Notes under the pieces: generated by a model
The model's database searches: none
Told to the model about the DNA's origin: nothing
The model's input: the letters and a program-made list of their open reading frames with translations, nothing else
Assembly: GCA_003427395.1 (NCBI GenBank)
Contig: BFEA01000396.1
Coordinates: 1,167,916-1,198,470, forward strand
From: Chara braunii
Taxonomy: Eukaryota > Streptophyta > Charophyceae > Charales > Characeae
DNA length: 30,555 nucleotides
Reading direction: 5' to 3'
Shown: positions 19,914 through 30,485 of the stretch, one piece after another
Layout of the letters: the number at the start of each line of letters is the position of its first letter
Numbering within the stretch: the stretch's first letter is position 1
Program-made: the position numbers and the translations under genes

Positions 19914-21129
19914 TGCAATGACTTGCTGGTTCCAGGTTGCATGTAGCCTCACTCTGACGAGGTTGTACCATGGTTAGGGACAGATTCGTAATTTTGTTTG
20001 GCTGAGGACTAACCGAGGGACCTGCCTGTATGGAAAATTTGTGAGGGACATATCTGTAAATATAGAAATATGGGTCAGTACTAACTCAATTTTCCTACAG
20101 CTACCCTTACTCCGAATAGCAGACTCGGGCTACCCTGGGGATAGACAGGCCCTATGGGCCTACGCTGATAGGTGGTCCTATAGCCTATAGCCGAGCAGGG
20201 AGAGGCCCTAGAGGCCGAAACAGAAATTGTACCAGTCGGTCAGTCAGTCCGGTTTAGGTCGGTCTAGGCTAGTAGTGGAGTATAGATAGGATGGGGACAT
20301 CGGTCCTGGGCTTTTGCCAGTTGACACTTCGTGGTGGACGTTGCTGCGCACACGGTATCAGGTTGTGGTTGTTGAGTCCGGTGGTGGAGACAGCGGACAT
20401 AGCAGACCTTCGGAGCGCTGACCAGACTGGGGTCAACGCTGTTCGCTCTGACTCTCTGGGAGTCAAAGCGGTCTTGGCTATCAGAGGTCTGATGCGTTGG
20501 AGCACGTGGTGCACTGCTGAACCTCCTCATGAGTAGGGTCCCGGTGGCGATGCAGCCATAGCTGCATCTTCTCATAGATATCATCGTCTGGACTTCATCT
20601 TCATCAGGGACTGTTGACGCTGAGCTTCTTCTTCATCATCTAGGTGGCGATTGGCTCTAGGAGCGTGTTTCACTTTGGCGCATGCCACTGAGTTGGATGT
20701 CAGGGTGGCGCTGGGTGTTACCTGGGGTTTCAGTGTTATTTTTAGCTGTTCCGGGTGGTGGGGTTGAGGCGCTACCCCTCTGAGGGTAGCGCAACAGGGA
20801 TCTGAGGATATTCAGGGAAAATGAGGCTCTGAGTTTAATAAACAGTTACAATACTGTGTTTGAGTTGTCATCTCTTCATTGATTTCTGGTTGTGATCACT
20901 CGGTTGTCTTCTATGAATGATTGTTGGGACTTTTGTGGAGAGAATTTACTATGTTGTGTATTCTGTCACTTCGCTCCCCTGAGTCTTCCGCTGCGTGCCT
21001 TTTGTTGGGCAGTGTGACACTCCACTACCTCTCCCCTTCCTTTTGTGCATGTATGGGTGTGTACAGGAGTTCCTGTGTGTGAGCGTTGACAAAATTTCAA
21101 CGGGCAATCATGTTCATAACACATTGTTA
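19914..21129 (+). repeat. Probable 3' LTR of the second element (right limit uncertain)
   Basis: The position after pol and the polypurine tract implies an LTR. AATAAA at about 20838-20843 may be its poly(A) signal. No second copy is in the window, so the right edge is not fixed; candidates are the CA near 21020 or near 21122, before the direct repeat at 21130. The short frames inside look random. Confidence 0.5.
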
Positions 21130-21210
21130 GGTTGGGCGCTGGGCCCCAGACAGTAGGAGCGACATTGGGTACAATGTTGGTGTGACCAGGGAGCGTCGGC
21201 ATCGGCACTC
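21130..21210 (+). repeat. Direct repeat bracketing the second Ty3/gypsy fragment, right copy
   Basis: Matches 19063-19149. The sequence immediately to its right (21215-21290) resembles 16535-16600 of dispersed repeat copy A, so the host repeat seems to resume here. Confidence 0.75.
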
Positions 21211-21284
21211 AAGTGCATTGTATTGTTCTTATTTGGTTGGAATCTTGGTGCATTGTGCTCTCTGCTTGGTACATGACTATCTGG

Positions 21285-21560
21285 ACTCCTCGCCTCCAAA
21301 CCCTCCTCGCCTCCCTGCCTGCCCACCCTTCCCACCTCCCTTGCACTCCCTGTCTCTCAGCCCTCCCTGCTTCGCCGCCCTCCCCGCCTCCCTACCCTCC
21401 ATGCCTCCCACCTTGCATTTCCGCCTCCCCCATTTCATTCCCACCTCCACTCTTTTGTAATTGCCTCCCCGCCCTCCAGGCCCTCTCGGCCTATCATCTC
21501 CTCACCTCCCCCCGTCCATTCCTGTCCCTTGACCTCCCCACCTCGCTGCCCACTATCACC
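21285..21560 (+). repeat. C-rich pyrimidine tract (CCTCCC words)
   Basis: CCTCCC, GCCCTCC and CACCTCC recur throughout, with a strong C over G bias. The open frame over it (Pro/Ser/Leu-rich) is a product of composition. Confidence 0.8.
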
Positions 21561-21639
21561 CCCCTTCTCAATAACATTATTGGAAACCTAGGCTATCAAA
21601 GTGGTCAGGGACCCACTTCCCCAGTTGAGCCAAAAAATA

Positions 21640-21735
21640 ACAAATATATATATATAATATAAATATATATATAATATAAATATATATATATATATATACC
21701 GGGCAGTTCTATTTGACGATATATATATATTTCAC
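21640..21735. repeat. AT dinucleotide repeats
   Basis: (AT)n with ATAAT interruptions at 21642-21698, and (AT) again at 21719-21731. CTATTTGACGATATATATAT at about 21710 recurs near 22431. Confidence 0.9.
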
Positions 21736-22002
21736 TTTTAGTTTTTATTTGAATTAAGTAGAATTTCGGTGTGACCCTGTGACAAAAAGTTATTTAGTTT
21801 GTTTTTCTGCATAACATAGTTTGCTTTTCACTTTTTTTTTGTATAGTTTCCTTCTCACAATTTTTTAAAATTTTTGCTCTTACTTGCAAAGACCTTGCCG
21901 ATCCTGATGCAACTCTGAACTTTATGGCACTCCGAATGAATCATCGCAAGTGATTCATGGGCAAAGCGAAGGTTTGGGGTCTCCCTTTTCTTTATTGTCA
22001 AA

Positions 22003-22590
22003 TACAATCCGATATTGTACGTGATATTTCTTTATGTGACTATAAAATCCAACACAAACCATCAATTTGAATATCATAACGATGATTTAGAAACTTAGTT
22101 TATCTACATGAAGACCCTCTTTAATACAAGTCGGTATTGTACGTGACACTTTTCTACATAACCATAGAATCCAACACAAACCGTCAATTTGAATATCATA
22201 ACCTGTGTCGCATTGTGTTTGGGTTTGATGACCGAACTCAAACGCCCGGACCGAATGTGAACGGGCGTCAAAACTTTCCGAACGCGAACATAAAAAAAAA
22301 AAAAAAAAAAAAGTTCTCAAAAACATCTGAACAAAATATATGTTACGTAAAATAATAATACAAACAACTTTTGCTCGAGAGGTATGCTCAAATTCGTAAC
22401 TAAACTCGAGTTAAAAATTAAAAAAAAAACTATTTGACGATATATATATTTTTGAATATCTTCGGCTGAACACCCGAACATGTTCGGACGTTCGGAAAAG
22501 CTCCGAACATATTCGGTGTGCTACACACATCAATAACATCATAACGATGATTTAGAAACTTGGTTTATCTACATGAACACCTTTTTTTCT
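22003..22590 (+). repeat. 122-bp tandem repeat, two units, second split by an insertion
   Basis: Unit 1 is 22003-22124. Unit 2 starts at 22125, reads to 22202 (ATCATAAC), then resumes at about 22538 (ATCATAACGATGATTTAG...) and ends near 22590. The units share AAATCCAACACAAACC, CAATTTGAATATCATAAC and GATGATTTAGAAACTT. The interruption is the hAT-like element at 22203-22528. Confidence 0.85.
22203..22528. mobile_element. hAT-like non-autonomous element, copy 1
   Basis: The ends are CTGTGTCGCA and TGCTACACAC, imperfect inverted repeats. ATCATAAC (8 bp) lies directly to the left; ATCAATAAC then a perfect ATCATAAC lie to the right, and the interrupted tandem unit resumes there. An 8-bp target site and CTGTGTNGCA-type ends fit the hAT superfamily. 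Inside are repeated GAACG/CCGAAC words, A21, and the palindrome-rich CCGAACATGTTCGG. No transposase is encoded in 326 bp. Confidence 0.75.
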
Positions 22591-23815
22591 CCCACTATGC
22601 CAAGGTGTCATGTTCAATGTCATTGGTCAGGATGAAGGGTCTCATGGAAGTCTCTTTTCTTTCCCCCAAGGTCCAACTGTTACAAAAATTTATCTAGTTT
22701 TCCGTCAAATCCAAGATGCGTCCAAGCCTCAAACTAACAATGTTCTTAAGTTACAATATTTTTTGTATTTGATGGTTCAAAAGGATAAGCATACGAACCA
22801 ATATATGGGGGTCTCTTTGAGATTTTTTTTCTTGAACCGTCAAATGTGACGCTTCATTATCTAACCGTTGAATGCGGCAAGAATGTTAGTGTTGACTTAA
22901 TGATACTTCAATTTACTCTCTGAACACATCTAGAAATTTCCTTGAGATACCATATTCCAAAGTTCAACGTCCATATCGAACGGGAAGGTTCTTCTGAAGG
23001 TCTCACTTTGAAACCCCCGCAGATTATCTCGGGGGCTCAAACTATTATATCGACTATGTGCTGAACTCCTAGACAATTAGTTGTCCTGAATTGCAAGATT
23101 GGAAGAATCGTTTGTTTGATATTGAACTTCAGAAAAAGGGCTTGCGTGGAAATTTTAAGTTTTTGCTCGAAGGGTGAAACTGTCATGTTCAATGCCAAGA
23201 TTCTCTAGTCAGATCCAAAATAGGCCTCACTTGACAACATTATAACAAACAACTACGTTCAATATAATTTACATTAAGGAGAAATGCGAAAAAAAAAAAA
23301 ATGTTCGACATGATTTATGTTCAGAAAGAATGCGAAAAAAAAAAAGAGAACGCAACCACCAAACCTCATTTAGTGATTCTCAAGGTTGAACCGTCATAAT
23401 ATCGAATGCGATGGCTCCAATATGACTGCGGGTCTCAACTTATCGACACTGAGGAAGAACTATCACATTCACTATGATGGTTCAAAAAAACCTAACTTTG
23501 AATTGAATATGGATGTTCTAAAACATGTCTGTTTGTGGTTGTGAAAGTCACACCGTCATATCGAATATGACCATTGTTGTAGTCTGTAGGAGGGGGGACA
23601 AAGGAAAAAAACAAGAAAAAAAAGAGGTGTTGCAAGAAGGGTTGAAGAGGTTGGCGTCTACTTTCAAACTCATGTTGTTTCTGGACATTGTGGACAATAT
23701 GAAAAAAATGTTGGACCCGGTTTCCAGCAGGTGCAGCTCGGAGTCCCCTCTAATAAATGGAGCGGCCTATCCTAGGTCTACTAAGGGATGTTGCTTTTAT
23801 CACCTTTCCTAATCG
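22591..23815. other. AT-rich intergenic DNA with a recurring short motif
   Basis: No gene was recognised. The words GTGTCATGTTCAATGTC (22605), CTGTCATGTTCAATGCC (23178), CCGTCATAATATCGAATGCGA (23391) and CCGTCATATCGAATATGA (23552) look like degenerate copies of one motif. A runs occur at 23289-23301 and 23335-23345. Confidence 0.4.
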
Positions 23816-24188
23816 CTGCGTAGCACACCAAACATGTTGGGCGCCCCACCGAGCAGCCGAACATGTTCGGACGCTCGCCTGAGTGGGAATCGAATGTGTT
23901 CGGTCGAGCACAAATCAGGGGGCTACCGAACGCGTTCTCGTGTGTGTGTGGTGTATGGGGTGTGTGTGGTGTATGTATGTGTGCGTGTGTGTGTTTGTGT
24001 GTGTGTATGTGTGTATGGTGTATGTTCAAGAGTGATGAGCAACGCCCCTAGGGGTCCCCCCACCCCTATATATGTTTAAAAAAAATAAAAAAATAAAAAT
24101 GTTCGAGCTCGGTCGATTTTGGGCCACGTTCAGGATCGGTACCGAGCGTTCGTGTTCGGTCACCGCGCCTGAACGCGATGCTACACAG
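23816..24188. mobile_element. hAT-like non-autonomous element, copy 2
   Basis: This begins CTGCGTAGCACACC and ends GCGATGCTACACAG, whose complement starts CTGTGTAGCA, so the TIR matches copy 1. CCTAATCG precedes it (23808-23815) and CCTAATAC follows (24189-24196), an 8-bp target site with six matching bases. CCGAACATGTTCGG recurs inside, as does a GT-rich microsatellite (23938-24025). 373 bp; no transposase frame. Confidence 0.8.
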
Positions 24189-24286
24189 CCTAATACATCT
24201 ACAAAAAAAGTAGTCGTTTTTTTTCTACCAAGCTTCAGGCTCCTTTACAAATCTCTTCTTCTTAAATTAGTTCTTCGCCAATTATA

Positions 24287-24397
24287 CTACAGCCTTGACC
24301 CGAATAGAAAGCCTTATTGTTATAGCTGCATTTGTTCCAAGTTTCAGCCTGGATACAACTAAAATGACTGCGCGTACTATTCAGGTGAAGACAATAG
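24287..24397. mobile_element. 111-bp inverted-repeat element, copy 3
   Basis: Runs from CTACAGCCTTGACCC to GGTGAAGACAATAG, exactly 111 bp. The arms are more diverged than in copy 1 but keep CGAATAGAA and the GCTGCATTTG centre. AT-rich flanks. Confidence 0.8.
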
Positions 24398-24433
24398 TTT
24401 TTTACAAACCTCTAGTTTAGTTGTTGGCCAACA

Positions 24434-24547
24434 CTGCAGTCTTCACCCAAATGAAACGCCCGGTTATTATAGCTGCATTTGGCGCTACTTTCAGTCCATA
24501 TTCAGCTATAATAACCCGCAGGCGTTTTATGCGGGTGAAGACTGCAA
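24434..24547. mobile_element. 111-bp-family inverted-repeat element, copy 4 (114 bp)
   Basis: Ends are CTGCAGTCTTCACCC and GGGTGAAGACTGCAA. CGCCCGGTTATTATAGCTGCATTTGG links it to copies 1-3. It lies 36 bp after copy 3 in the same orientation, with TTGTTGGCCAA on both sides nearby (24421 and 24570). Confidence 0.85.
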
Positions 24548-25205
24548 CTCTTACGAACTTCGTCTTAAGTTGTTGGCCAATATAATTGCCTTTTTTTTTC
24601 CTTTCTCTCATGGTATGTTGACTCAATTTTTTATACATGCTCATAAAGTCATCATCATAAATTTATTTTTTATCTTCACTTCTTTAGAGATGCCTTACCT
24701 AAGTTCCTGCACTTCATCTAAATTTCGGAGATGATCGCGAGAGTTTTAAAAATTTTAGTTGTGGGGAAGTTATGGATAATTTGCCAAAATTTCGATATCT
24801 TCTCCAAACGAAAACTTGACTTTCTTTTTCTGTCACAAATCTAATTTGAAATTAAATTTGAAATCCATTATGTTCGCTTTTCAAAAAAGAATTCACGTTT
24901 AACGAAAACATCGCCTTAAAGTTGAAGGGAGGGGGTAAACTGCTGCCAATTGATGAAAAATGGGAAAGGAAACGCCTTCCGTAGTTAGACCGGCAGACCC
25001 TTGCTCCTGTACTTTCAAATTGTCTTCTTTGTCCCATAACTCAACCAGCTCGAACGTGGATTGCACGTGTACTGCACACATGCACCCTCAACACTCGTGG
25101 TGCAGTACACCCTCCACACTCGCAGGCAGCACGACCTTCCTTCCATACAAACCTTGTTTGCCTCATGGGATGCACACATGTCACGGGTGACAAGCGATTA
25201 AGCTG
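24548..25205. other. No recognisable gene
   Basis: AT-rich DNA, then a C-rich part with two related words (TGCACGTGTACTGCACACATGCACCCT and GTGGTGCAGTACACCCTCCACACTCG) at 25059-25125. Confidence 0.4.
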
Positions 25206-25360
25206 TTTTTTTTTTTTTTTTTAAACATCGGAAGGAGGTAACGCAGGGACTAATAAGAGCAGATCCTTGTGGTATCCGCCCTCAGATGACTCTAATCTAT
25301 TGGTAGGGAGTTGCACCTGCTTGAAATAGGGTCTAGCGTCCTGTTGATGGCTGGTTGGAG
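25206..25360 (-). mobile_element. Poly(A)-tailed retroposon 3' end, copy 2
   Basis: Read on the minus strand, a sequence homologous to 15600-15749 ends in 17 A (T run 25206-25222). Shared words include CTATTGGT(A/G)GGGAG, CACCTGCT and GCGTCC. Confidence 0.6.
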
Positions 25361-25431
25361 TAGGAGGCAAACCAGGTTAAAGAGCATCAGTTATGGAGGT
25401 GTTAGAAAGTGAGGAAGGTCGAGGCGGTGGA

Positions 25432-25489
25432 GGGCAGGGAGGAAGGAGGAGGTTGGGGGTGGGCAGGGAGGAAGGAGGAGGTTGGGGGA
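25432..25489 (+). repeat. 29-bp tandem duplication, purine-rich
   Basis: 25432-25460 and 25461-25489 are two near-identical 29-bp units (GGGCAGGGAGGAAGGAGGAG...). Confidence 0.9.
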
Positions 25490-25516
25490 CCTTGAATCAA
25501 GGTGTAAAGGGCACAT

Positions 25517-25627
25517 CTACCGACTTTACTCAATGAGAACACCCGGTCATCATGATTGTACCTAAACTGAACATTGCACCAAATACACTATAATAATTTG
25601 GCGTTTGAATCCAAATGGAACTATTAG
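25517..25627. mobile_element. 111-bp inverted-repeat element, copy 5 (degenerate)
   Basis: Starts CTACCGACTTTACTC and keeps GAACACCCGGTCATCAT; ends in CAAATGGAACTATTAG. Exactly 111 bp despite many substitutions, so it is an old member of the family. Confidence 0.65.
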
Positions 25628-26220
25628 ATGAATGAAATTATTGAAAGAAAGAAAAAATGATAAGGTAATGGCGCAAAGGATGGTTGATAGCAAAAAGAAA
25701 AAAAAAGAGCAAAATTTTAATAGTCTGTACCTTGCGAGCCGAGTTTGGCTGCGCATTTGGCCACCGCTGGAGGCCGAGTGCGGCCTCCGTGTTAACGGGC
25801 GTTGTCGGGGCAAACACCCTTATGCTAAAGACCATTCAGCCGCATGAGTCGAAACAATCGATTGATGGAAAAATAGTCAGACTTGGGTTGGACGACAACT
25901 CGCCCAACGCAACACGTTGAAACCCCTCTGACAACAAGGGTCGAAGGGGGTAAAAATAGTCAAGAAAAGACGAACGAAATGAACTGTCGACGTAATATAA
26001 ATATATTTAGGAAAATAGGATGTCGATAGGCCTAGAGATCGACGACGACTTGCTCCGTATTACAACACCCGACGTAAAGGCCGCGGTGATTGGAATAAAT
26101 GAGCCCGCATATCCGACGACTCTTTCACAAAGTACGCCAAGAAGAGGGAAAATTACTGAAAACCCTGAACCGCACGCCCGAGGTAACTTGGCACAAAGGC
26201 TAGTTGCCCTGCTTCAAACC
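25628..26220. other. No recognisable gene
   Basis: Several frames of 65-85 codons overlap on both strands without family resemblance. TATAAATATATTT occurs near 25997. Confidence 0.35.
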
Positions 26221-26224
26221 GAAG

Positions 26225-26297
26225 CAAGAGCTAGCTCAGAAGGTAATGTACTCACTTGGTATGTTGTAGACTTAGGATCGAATCCCTACCTGATCGC
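26225..26297 (+). repeat. tRNA-like sequence with A and B boxes
   Basis: TAGCTCAGAAGG (26232-26243) matches the pol III A box, and GGATCGAATCC (26275-26285) matches the B box with one change. The spacing is tRNA-like and CACTTGGTATG lies where an anticodon loop would be. The acceptor and T stems do not pair, so this is a decayed tRNA or a SINE head. Confidence 0.45.
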
Positions 26298-28774
26298 TGG
26301 GCTAGCTCCCTTTTACAAAAGCTCGGACTTAGTTTTAACTCACTTACAAAGGCGGGACTCAATCTCTCGACCACGAGCTTTGGAAACGGTTAGAGTAGTA
26401 ACGAGTTGGGATTCCCCGCCGACAGTTGGCGCAACGGGGTACTTAGAAGTTAGATTCTATAAAGTTTTTTTTCTTTTTTTCTTTTTCCTCGATTCCTTTG
26501 CAAAAATAACGCGTAGAAAAACGGAGGTCACTCCGCTTGGGAGTTAGATTTGATACTATGGATTAGTTATCCGTTTTTTTAGGGGTCAAGATTCCGTATT
26601 TCCCTTTCTACCTGCTCACAGTTGAAAGTTTTTGAGGAAAACCATTTGGAATCCGTCCTGAAATTATGGATAGATCCATCGTAACCACTGAAAATCAACC
26701 GCGTATACTAAGTCCTTTATAATCATAGACAATAGTTGCTCTGAATCTAGAGGAGTTTCTGGGTAGGATGCAGGAGATCTAGTTTTGTTGGGAGATCTTG
26801 ATTGTTAATCGCGCTATCGAAGTAGCAGGTGGGCGTCAGAACGAGCTAAAACACTCGATTGAAAATCACGAGCCACAGGGGAAAACGAACGTGTTTGAAA
26901 GTGGAGGAACGCGAGGGCGGCCATAAGCAGAAAAACGGGATTACAAGACGCGAAACAAGAGGAGAGGCGGGTCGGAAGCAGGCTTGCAACAACGATCACA
27001 AAGGAAAGTCGAGCGCTAAGCAATCAAGGCGACAAAGGAGATAGCGAAGCGCGTGGTTGGCAATACGAGGAGAAAACGAGAAGATGAAGCAGCAGGTACA
27101 CGAGTACGGGCGTGGGGTGGATGATGCGACTAGAGGAAAACGAGAGTGAGAAGCAAGATAAGAGAAGGGGCGCGAAGAGGGAAGAGGATAGAATAAAAAG
27201 GAGAAGAAAGACGGGAGAAACGAAAGGAAACTCGAAGAGAGGAAGAGAGGAGAAGGAAGAGGAGCTACAGAAGAAGAAGGGTGAGACGACTACGAAAAGC
27301 ACAACAACCATCTCTTTCCTAACACAACACTTTACATCTGGACTGTACCTAACCCAGAATGTAAAATAACTACATTCAAGAGCAAGAGACGACGCCCGGT
27401 TTAGAGAGCCGAATAAGAAGCTGGGAAGTATTAGAAAAAAGCAGGAGGGGAGGAATGAAGAGAAAGGAGTAAAAAGGGTGAGGAGGGAAATAACTCATCG
27501 GATGGCAGTTGAAGGAGTCTTCGAATGCAAAAGTAGAGCAACAAATGGGAGAGGCGTGCCAGATCGCAACCAGAAGAAGTTTTCCTCGACTTGATTGTGA
27601 GCATACGGTTGAAAGACAGCGAATGGGAAGACTGACACAAGCAGCGAATTGCGGGAGAACGAACACGAATGAAACCGTGAACAGAGATGAGCGAGTTGTC
27701 GGGAAAGACGCACCAAGGCAAGTGGAAACATAACACTGACTGAGAAAGAGAAAGAGTGAGAGAGAGAGAGAAGTACTAGAGGAATGACATCGGGCCGACC
27801 GCGGTGACCAGCATCTCCCTAAAACCACATGCCATCATTTTTCGACTGTGACAGACCGGTTTCACGACACGTGCTTGCTAGGATCTTTCTAAGTGGAAAG
27901 AAGGGGATAACAGGGTAAGAGAAACGAAGGATAGATTCTGAACGAGAAAGAGAGGAGGAAGAAGGGAATAAGTAAGAAAGTTGTGGGAAGAGCAAGCTGA
28001 TGATCTTGGAAACCGGACCAAACATAGGTTGAGAAAAGGGTATTCTCACTTGCTATGGAGAATGCTGTTTTGCCGCTACGTTGCTAAGAACACGAACTGC
28101 TGACCTTCCTTCAAACCAAGAGAGCGAAAGCAGGCTGCAACTTGAAGAGGTAGGCCAAGTTTGGATTCCTTTTCCCCTAACCATCTCCTCTTCACAAAGA
28201 TCCATGTTTCTCGGCCTTCCGTTTATACTATGGACTGAGAAAAATCTGCTAACACACGTCGGGAGGATATAAGGGCCTCATTTGTTCTGTGTTATGTGCT
28301 ATCAGGCGGGTTTTAAATCCAGATAAATTCAACCCGTAGGAGGTCACTGATTGAAGCTGACAATTGGGAGGCAGAGTGAGATAAACTAAGTGGGGGAAGG
28401 AAGAGCCAAGGGAGCTTTGTGTTTTCCCCTCATTAGTTCTTTTTGTTCTTTTTATACACATTGTGAAATGAGTCGGCAAAGCCAACCGGACCCAAAAACG
28501 AGTGGTAAAGGTGAGTTGTTAAAATGATAAATTAAACTGTAATAAGCCGATTGAGCGATTCAAAGTGTCTCGGGGAGAGCGGTGCAGCGCTACCGGGAGC
28601 GTTGCACCCACCCAGGTCAGCACGACGGGTGTATCAATGCGCGTTGAGACGCGAAGCTGCGATGGCGTTTTCACGAAGGCACGACGGGTCAATATTATGT
28701 GTGACGATGACGCTTCTTAGAGACTTCCGTGGATGTGGAGACAAGAGGGGTGTGTGGTTTGAGTAGCCGTGTGC
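26298..28774. other. No recognisable gene; purine-rich from about 26900
   Basis: 26870-27760 is rich in GAAA, GAGAG and AAACGA words on the plus strand, giving long Ser/Phe/Leu-rich frames on the minus strand. T8CT7CT5-type simple sequence lies at 26464-26487. None of the frames shows a domain I recognise. Confidence 0.4.
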
Positions 28775-28803
28775 GGGGGGGGGGGGGGGGGGGGGGGGGG
28801 GGG
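28775..28803 (+). repeat. Run of 29 G
   Basis: An uninterrupted G29 follows GTGC and precedes CGGCG. Its true length is uncertain in any short-read assembly. Confidence 0.9.
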
Positions 28804-30057
28804 CGGCGTGTGGCATAGGGTTATAACTCCACTCCCTTTGTCCACTGTGTTTAATCTTTGTCTCTCGCTTCTCCGGTTCTTTGCTGTCATGGGTCGTTGG
28901 ATCTGGACCGAATTCTTTGTGAAGCTGTGTTGACGGGCTTGACATGGTCATTCACAACGCAACCGCGTTCGGGGAGCAAAAGGGAGGCAGGAGCGTCCCA
29001 ATAATCTCTTCTGATTGGTGTACTTTGTCGTAAGGCTATACTAGCACCGGTTGACGGGAGGAGGAGTGACTCCTTCTATAGGAAGAGCCAGGGGCTGAGT
29101 TTGGTCTGGGCAGCGGTCGGGCAGTTGGATAAGGGGACTGTGGGAGCGGAGCGGTGCGTGATGGTCTGCAGTGATTTGTGATTTCAGGTAAAGTTCAAGG
29201 CGGCATCACGTAGAGACGGAAGCTCTGAGTGCAACATTTTTCAGAATTTAACCCTAAAGTACTACTGCGTCAGATGATTTGAGGTTAGGGATGTCTCATT
29301 GTTGTTTTGATATTTCGGAATATTTTCCGATCTCGACCGACGGAAGATCTGTAAATCTGATTTTTGTCTGATTTTTGTCTAATTCTCAATTCGTAATTTT
29401 CTTTTTTCATAAATTGATGGTCGAAGTTTACAATTGACTATTTTGTTCTGTATTTATATAACCATCTAAATTAGTCTTCGGATTACAACATCTGGTAAAT
29501 TTTCTGACCTACTTTCTGTCTCAAATTCCCAAAGAATAGTCGGATATTCGAATCCATAAAATTTTTATACTTTCTCGCACGAAATTCATAAGTATACTCT
29601 GATGTCGATTTCAAAAAAACTATCGAAACTTTTCAAAAGTCCTATTTGGACATCCTATTCGTAAATGCTAAAAATAGTTCGTATAGGTCTTTCAAATTTC
29701 ACCATTGATTGATTTTCTGAATTGTCATGAATCTATTTTCCAATTTGTCATGATTCGATTTTTTTATTTGTCAATGATTCGTGATGAATTCCGGTTAACG
29801 TGTTTTTCCATGCCCCATTTAGTGTTTTCTGATAAGGCCTGTCTCATTGGAGACTATTAGCAAATCTTTTTAGGTGTGCCTGTTGCTGTCATAATTGTGG
29901 ATCTGCGGTTTTTCGATGTCGGAACGACGCTGGTCGGTGCTGGGGTGTTGCCCTGTAACCTGCGAAGCAGGAGCATGAGGCCTGGTCGAGAGATCTGGGG
30001 ATGCTTAGGACTGTGTTACCGCGCGTTCATTGAACGCCCGTTTCGCGTTCAGCCTTT
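28804..30057. other. No recognisable gene
   Basis: AT-rich from about 29220, with repeated TGATTTTTGTCT and AATTGTCATGAATC-type words (29360-29380, 29718-29780). No coding signal. Confidence 0.4.
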
Positions 30058-30290
30058 GAACGCGGTGAACGCGCGTTCAGTGAACGTTGGTAAACGCGTT
30101 TGACGCGTTTGCGCAAGGGGTTGTGCGGTGTGGGGGGGGCCTTTTGGGCAGTGTGGGGAGCGGCAGCGTTGCTTGGGGGGTTGTGGGCAGTGTCGGGAGC
30201 GGCGACACTGCTTGAACGCGGTAAACGCTCGTTCAGTGAATGGCGGTAAATGCATTTGACGAGTTTGCGCAGGGGATTGTGCAGTGTGGG
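30058..30290 (+). repeat. GAACGCG-rich imperfect tandem duplication
   Basis: GAACGCGG...CGTTCAGTGAA...TTTGACG...GTTTGCGCA...TTGTGC begins at 30058 and again at 30214, 156 bp apart. A second pair (GGGCAGTGTGGGGAGCGGC at 30147, GGGCAGTGTCGGGAGCGGC at 30185) lies between. Confidence 0.8.
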
Positions 30291-30438
30291 GCTATGAAAC
30301 ACCCGCGGACGCGTCCGTGGGGCTGAGCTCGTAGGGTGCACGTATTCACGGCCGCCTCCGCGGCCTACCAGGTCTGCGCCGCGGACCCGATTTTACCAGA
30401 TTTTTCCTGAATTAAATAATATCATAAAAACAAATAAA

Positions 30439-30485
30439 AAAATATGGGGTTGTAGGGAATTTTAAGCCCTACAACCCCATATTTT
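30439..30485. other. Perfect 19-bp hairpin near the window end
   Basis: 30439-30457 (AAAATATGGGGTTGTAGGG) is the exact reverse complement of 30467-30485, with a 9-nt loop (AATTTTAAG). It sits in A/T-rich DNA. It could be the centre of a short inverted-repeat transposon or a structured transcript end; no copy is seen elsewhere in the window. Confidence 0.85.

Noticed and set aside
21182-21662. Pro/Leu/Ser-rich frames in the C-rich tract
   Set aside because: Low-complexity composition explains them; no start or family support.
15438-21700. CRISPR-like arrays
   Set aside because: The short repeats are irregularly spaced, diverged and in a eukaryotic repeat context; none has regular unique spacers.
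26814-27828. Ser/Phe/Leu-rich minus-strand frames
   Set aside because: The plus strand is purine-rich, which removes stops on the complement; no recognisable motif or signal.
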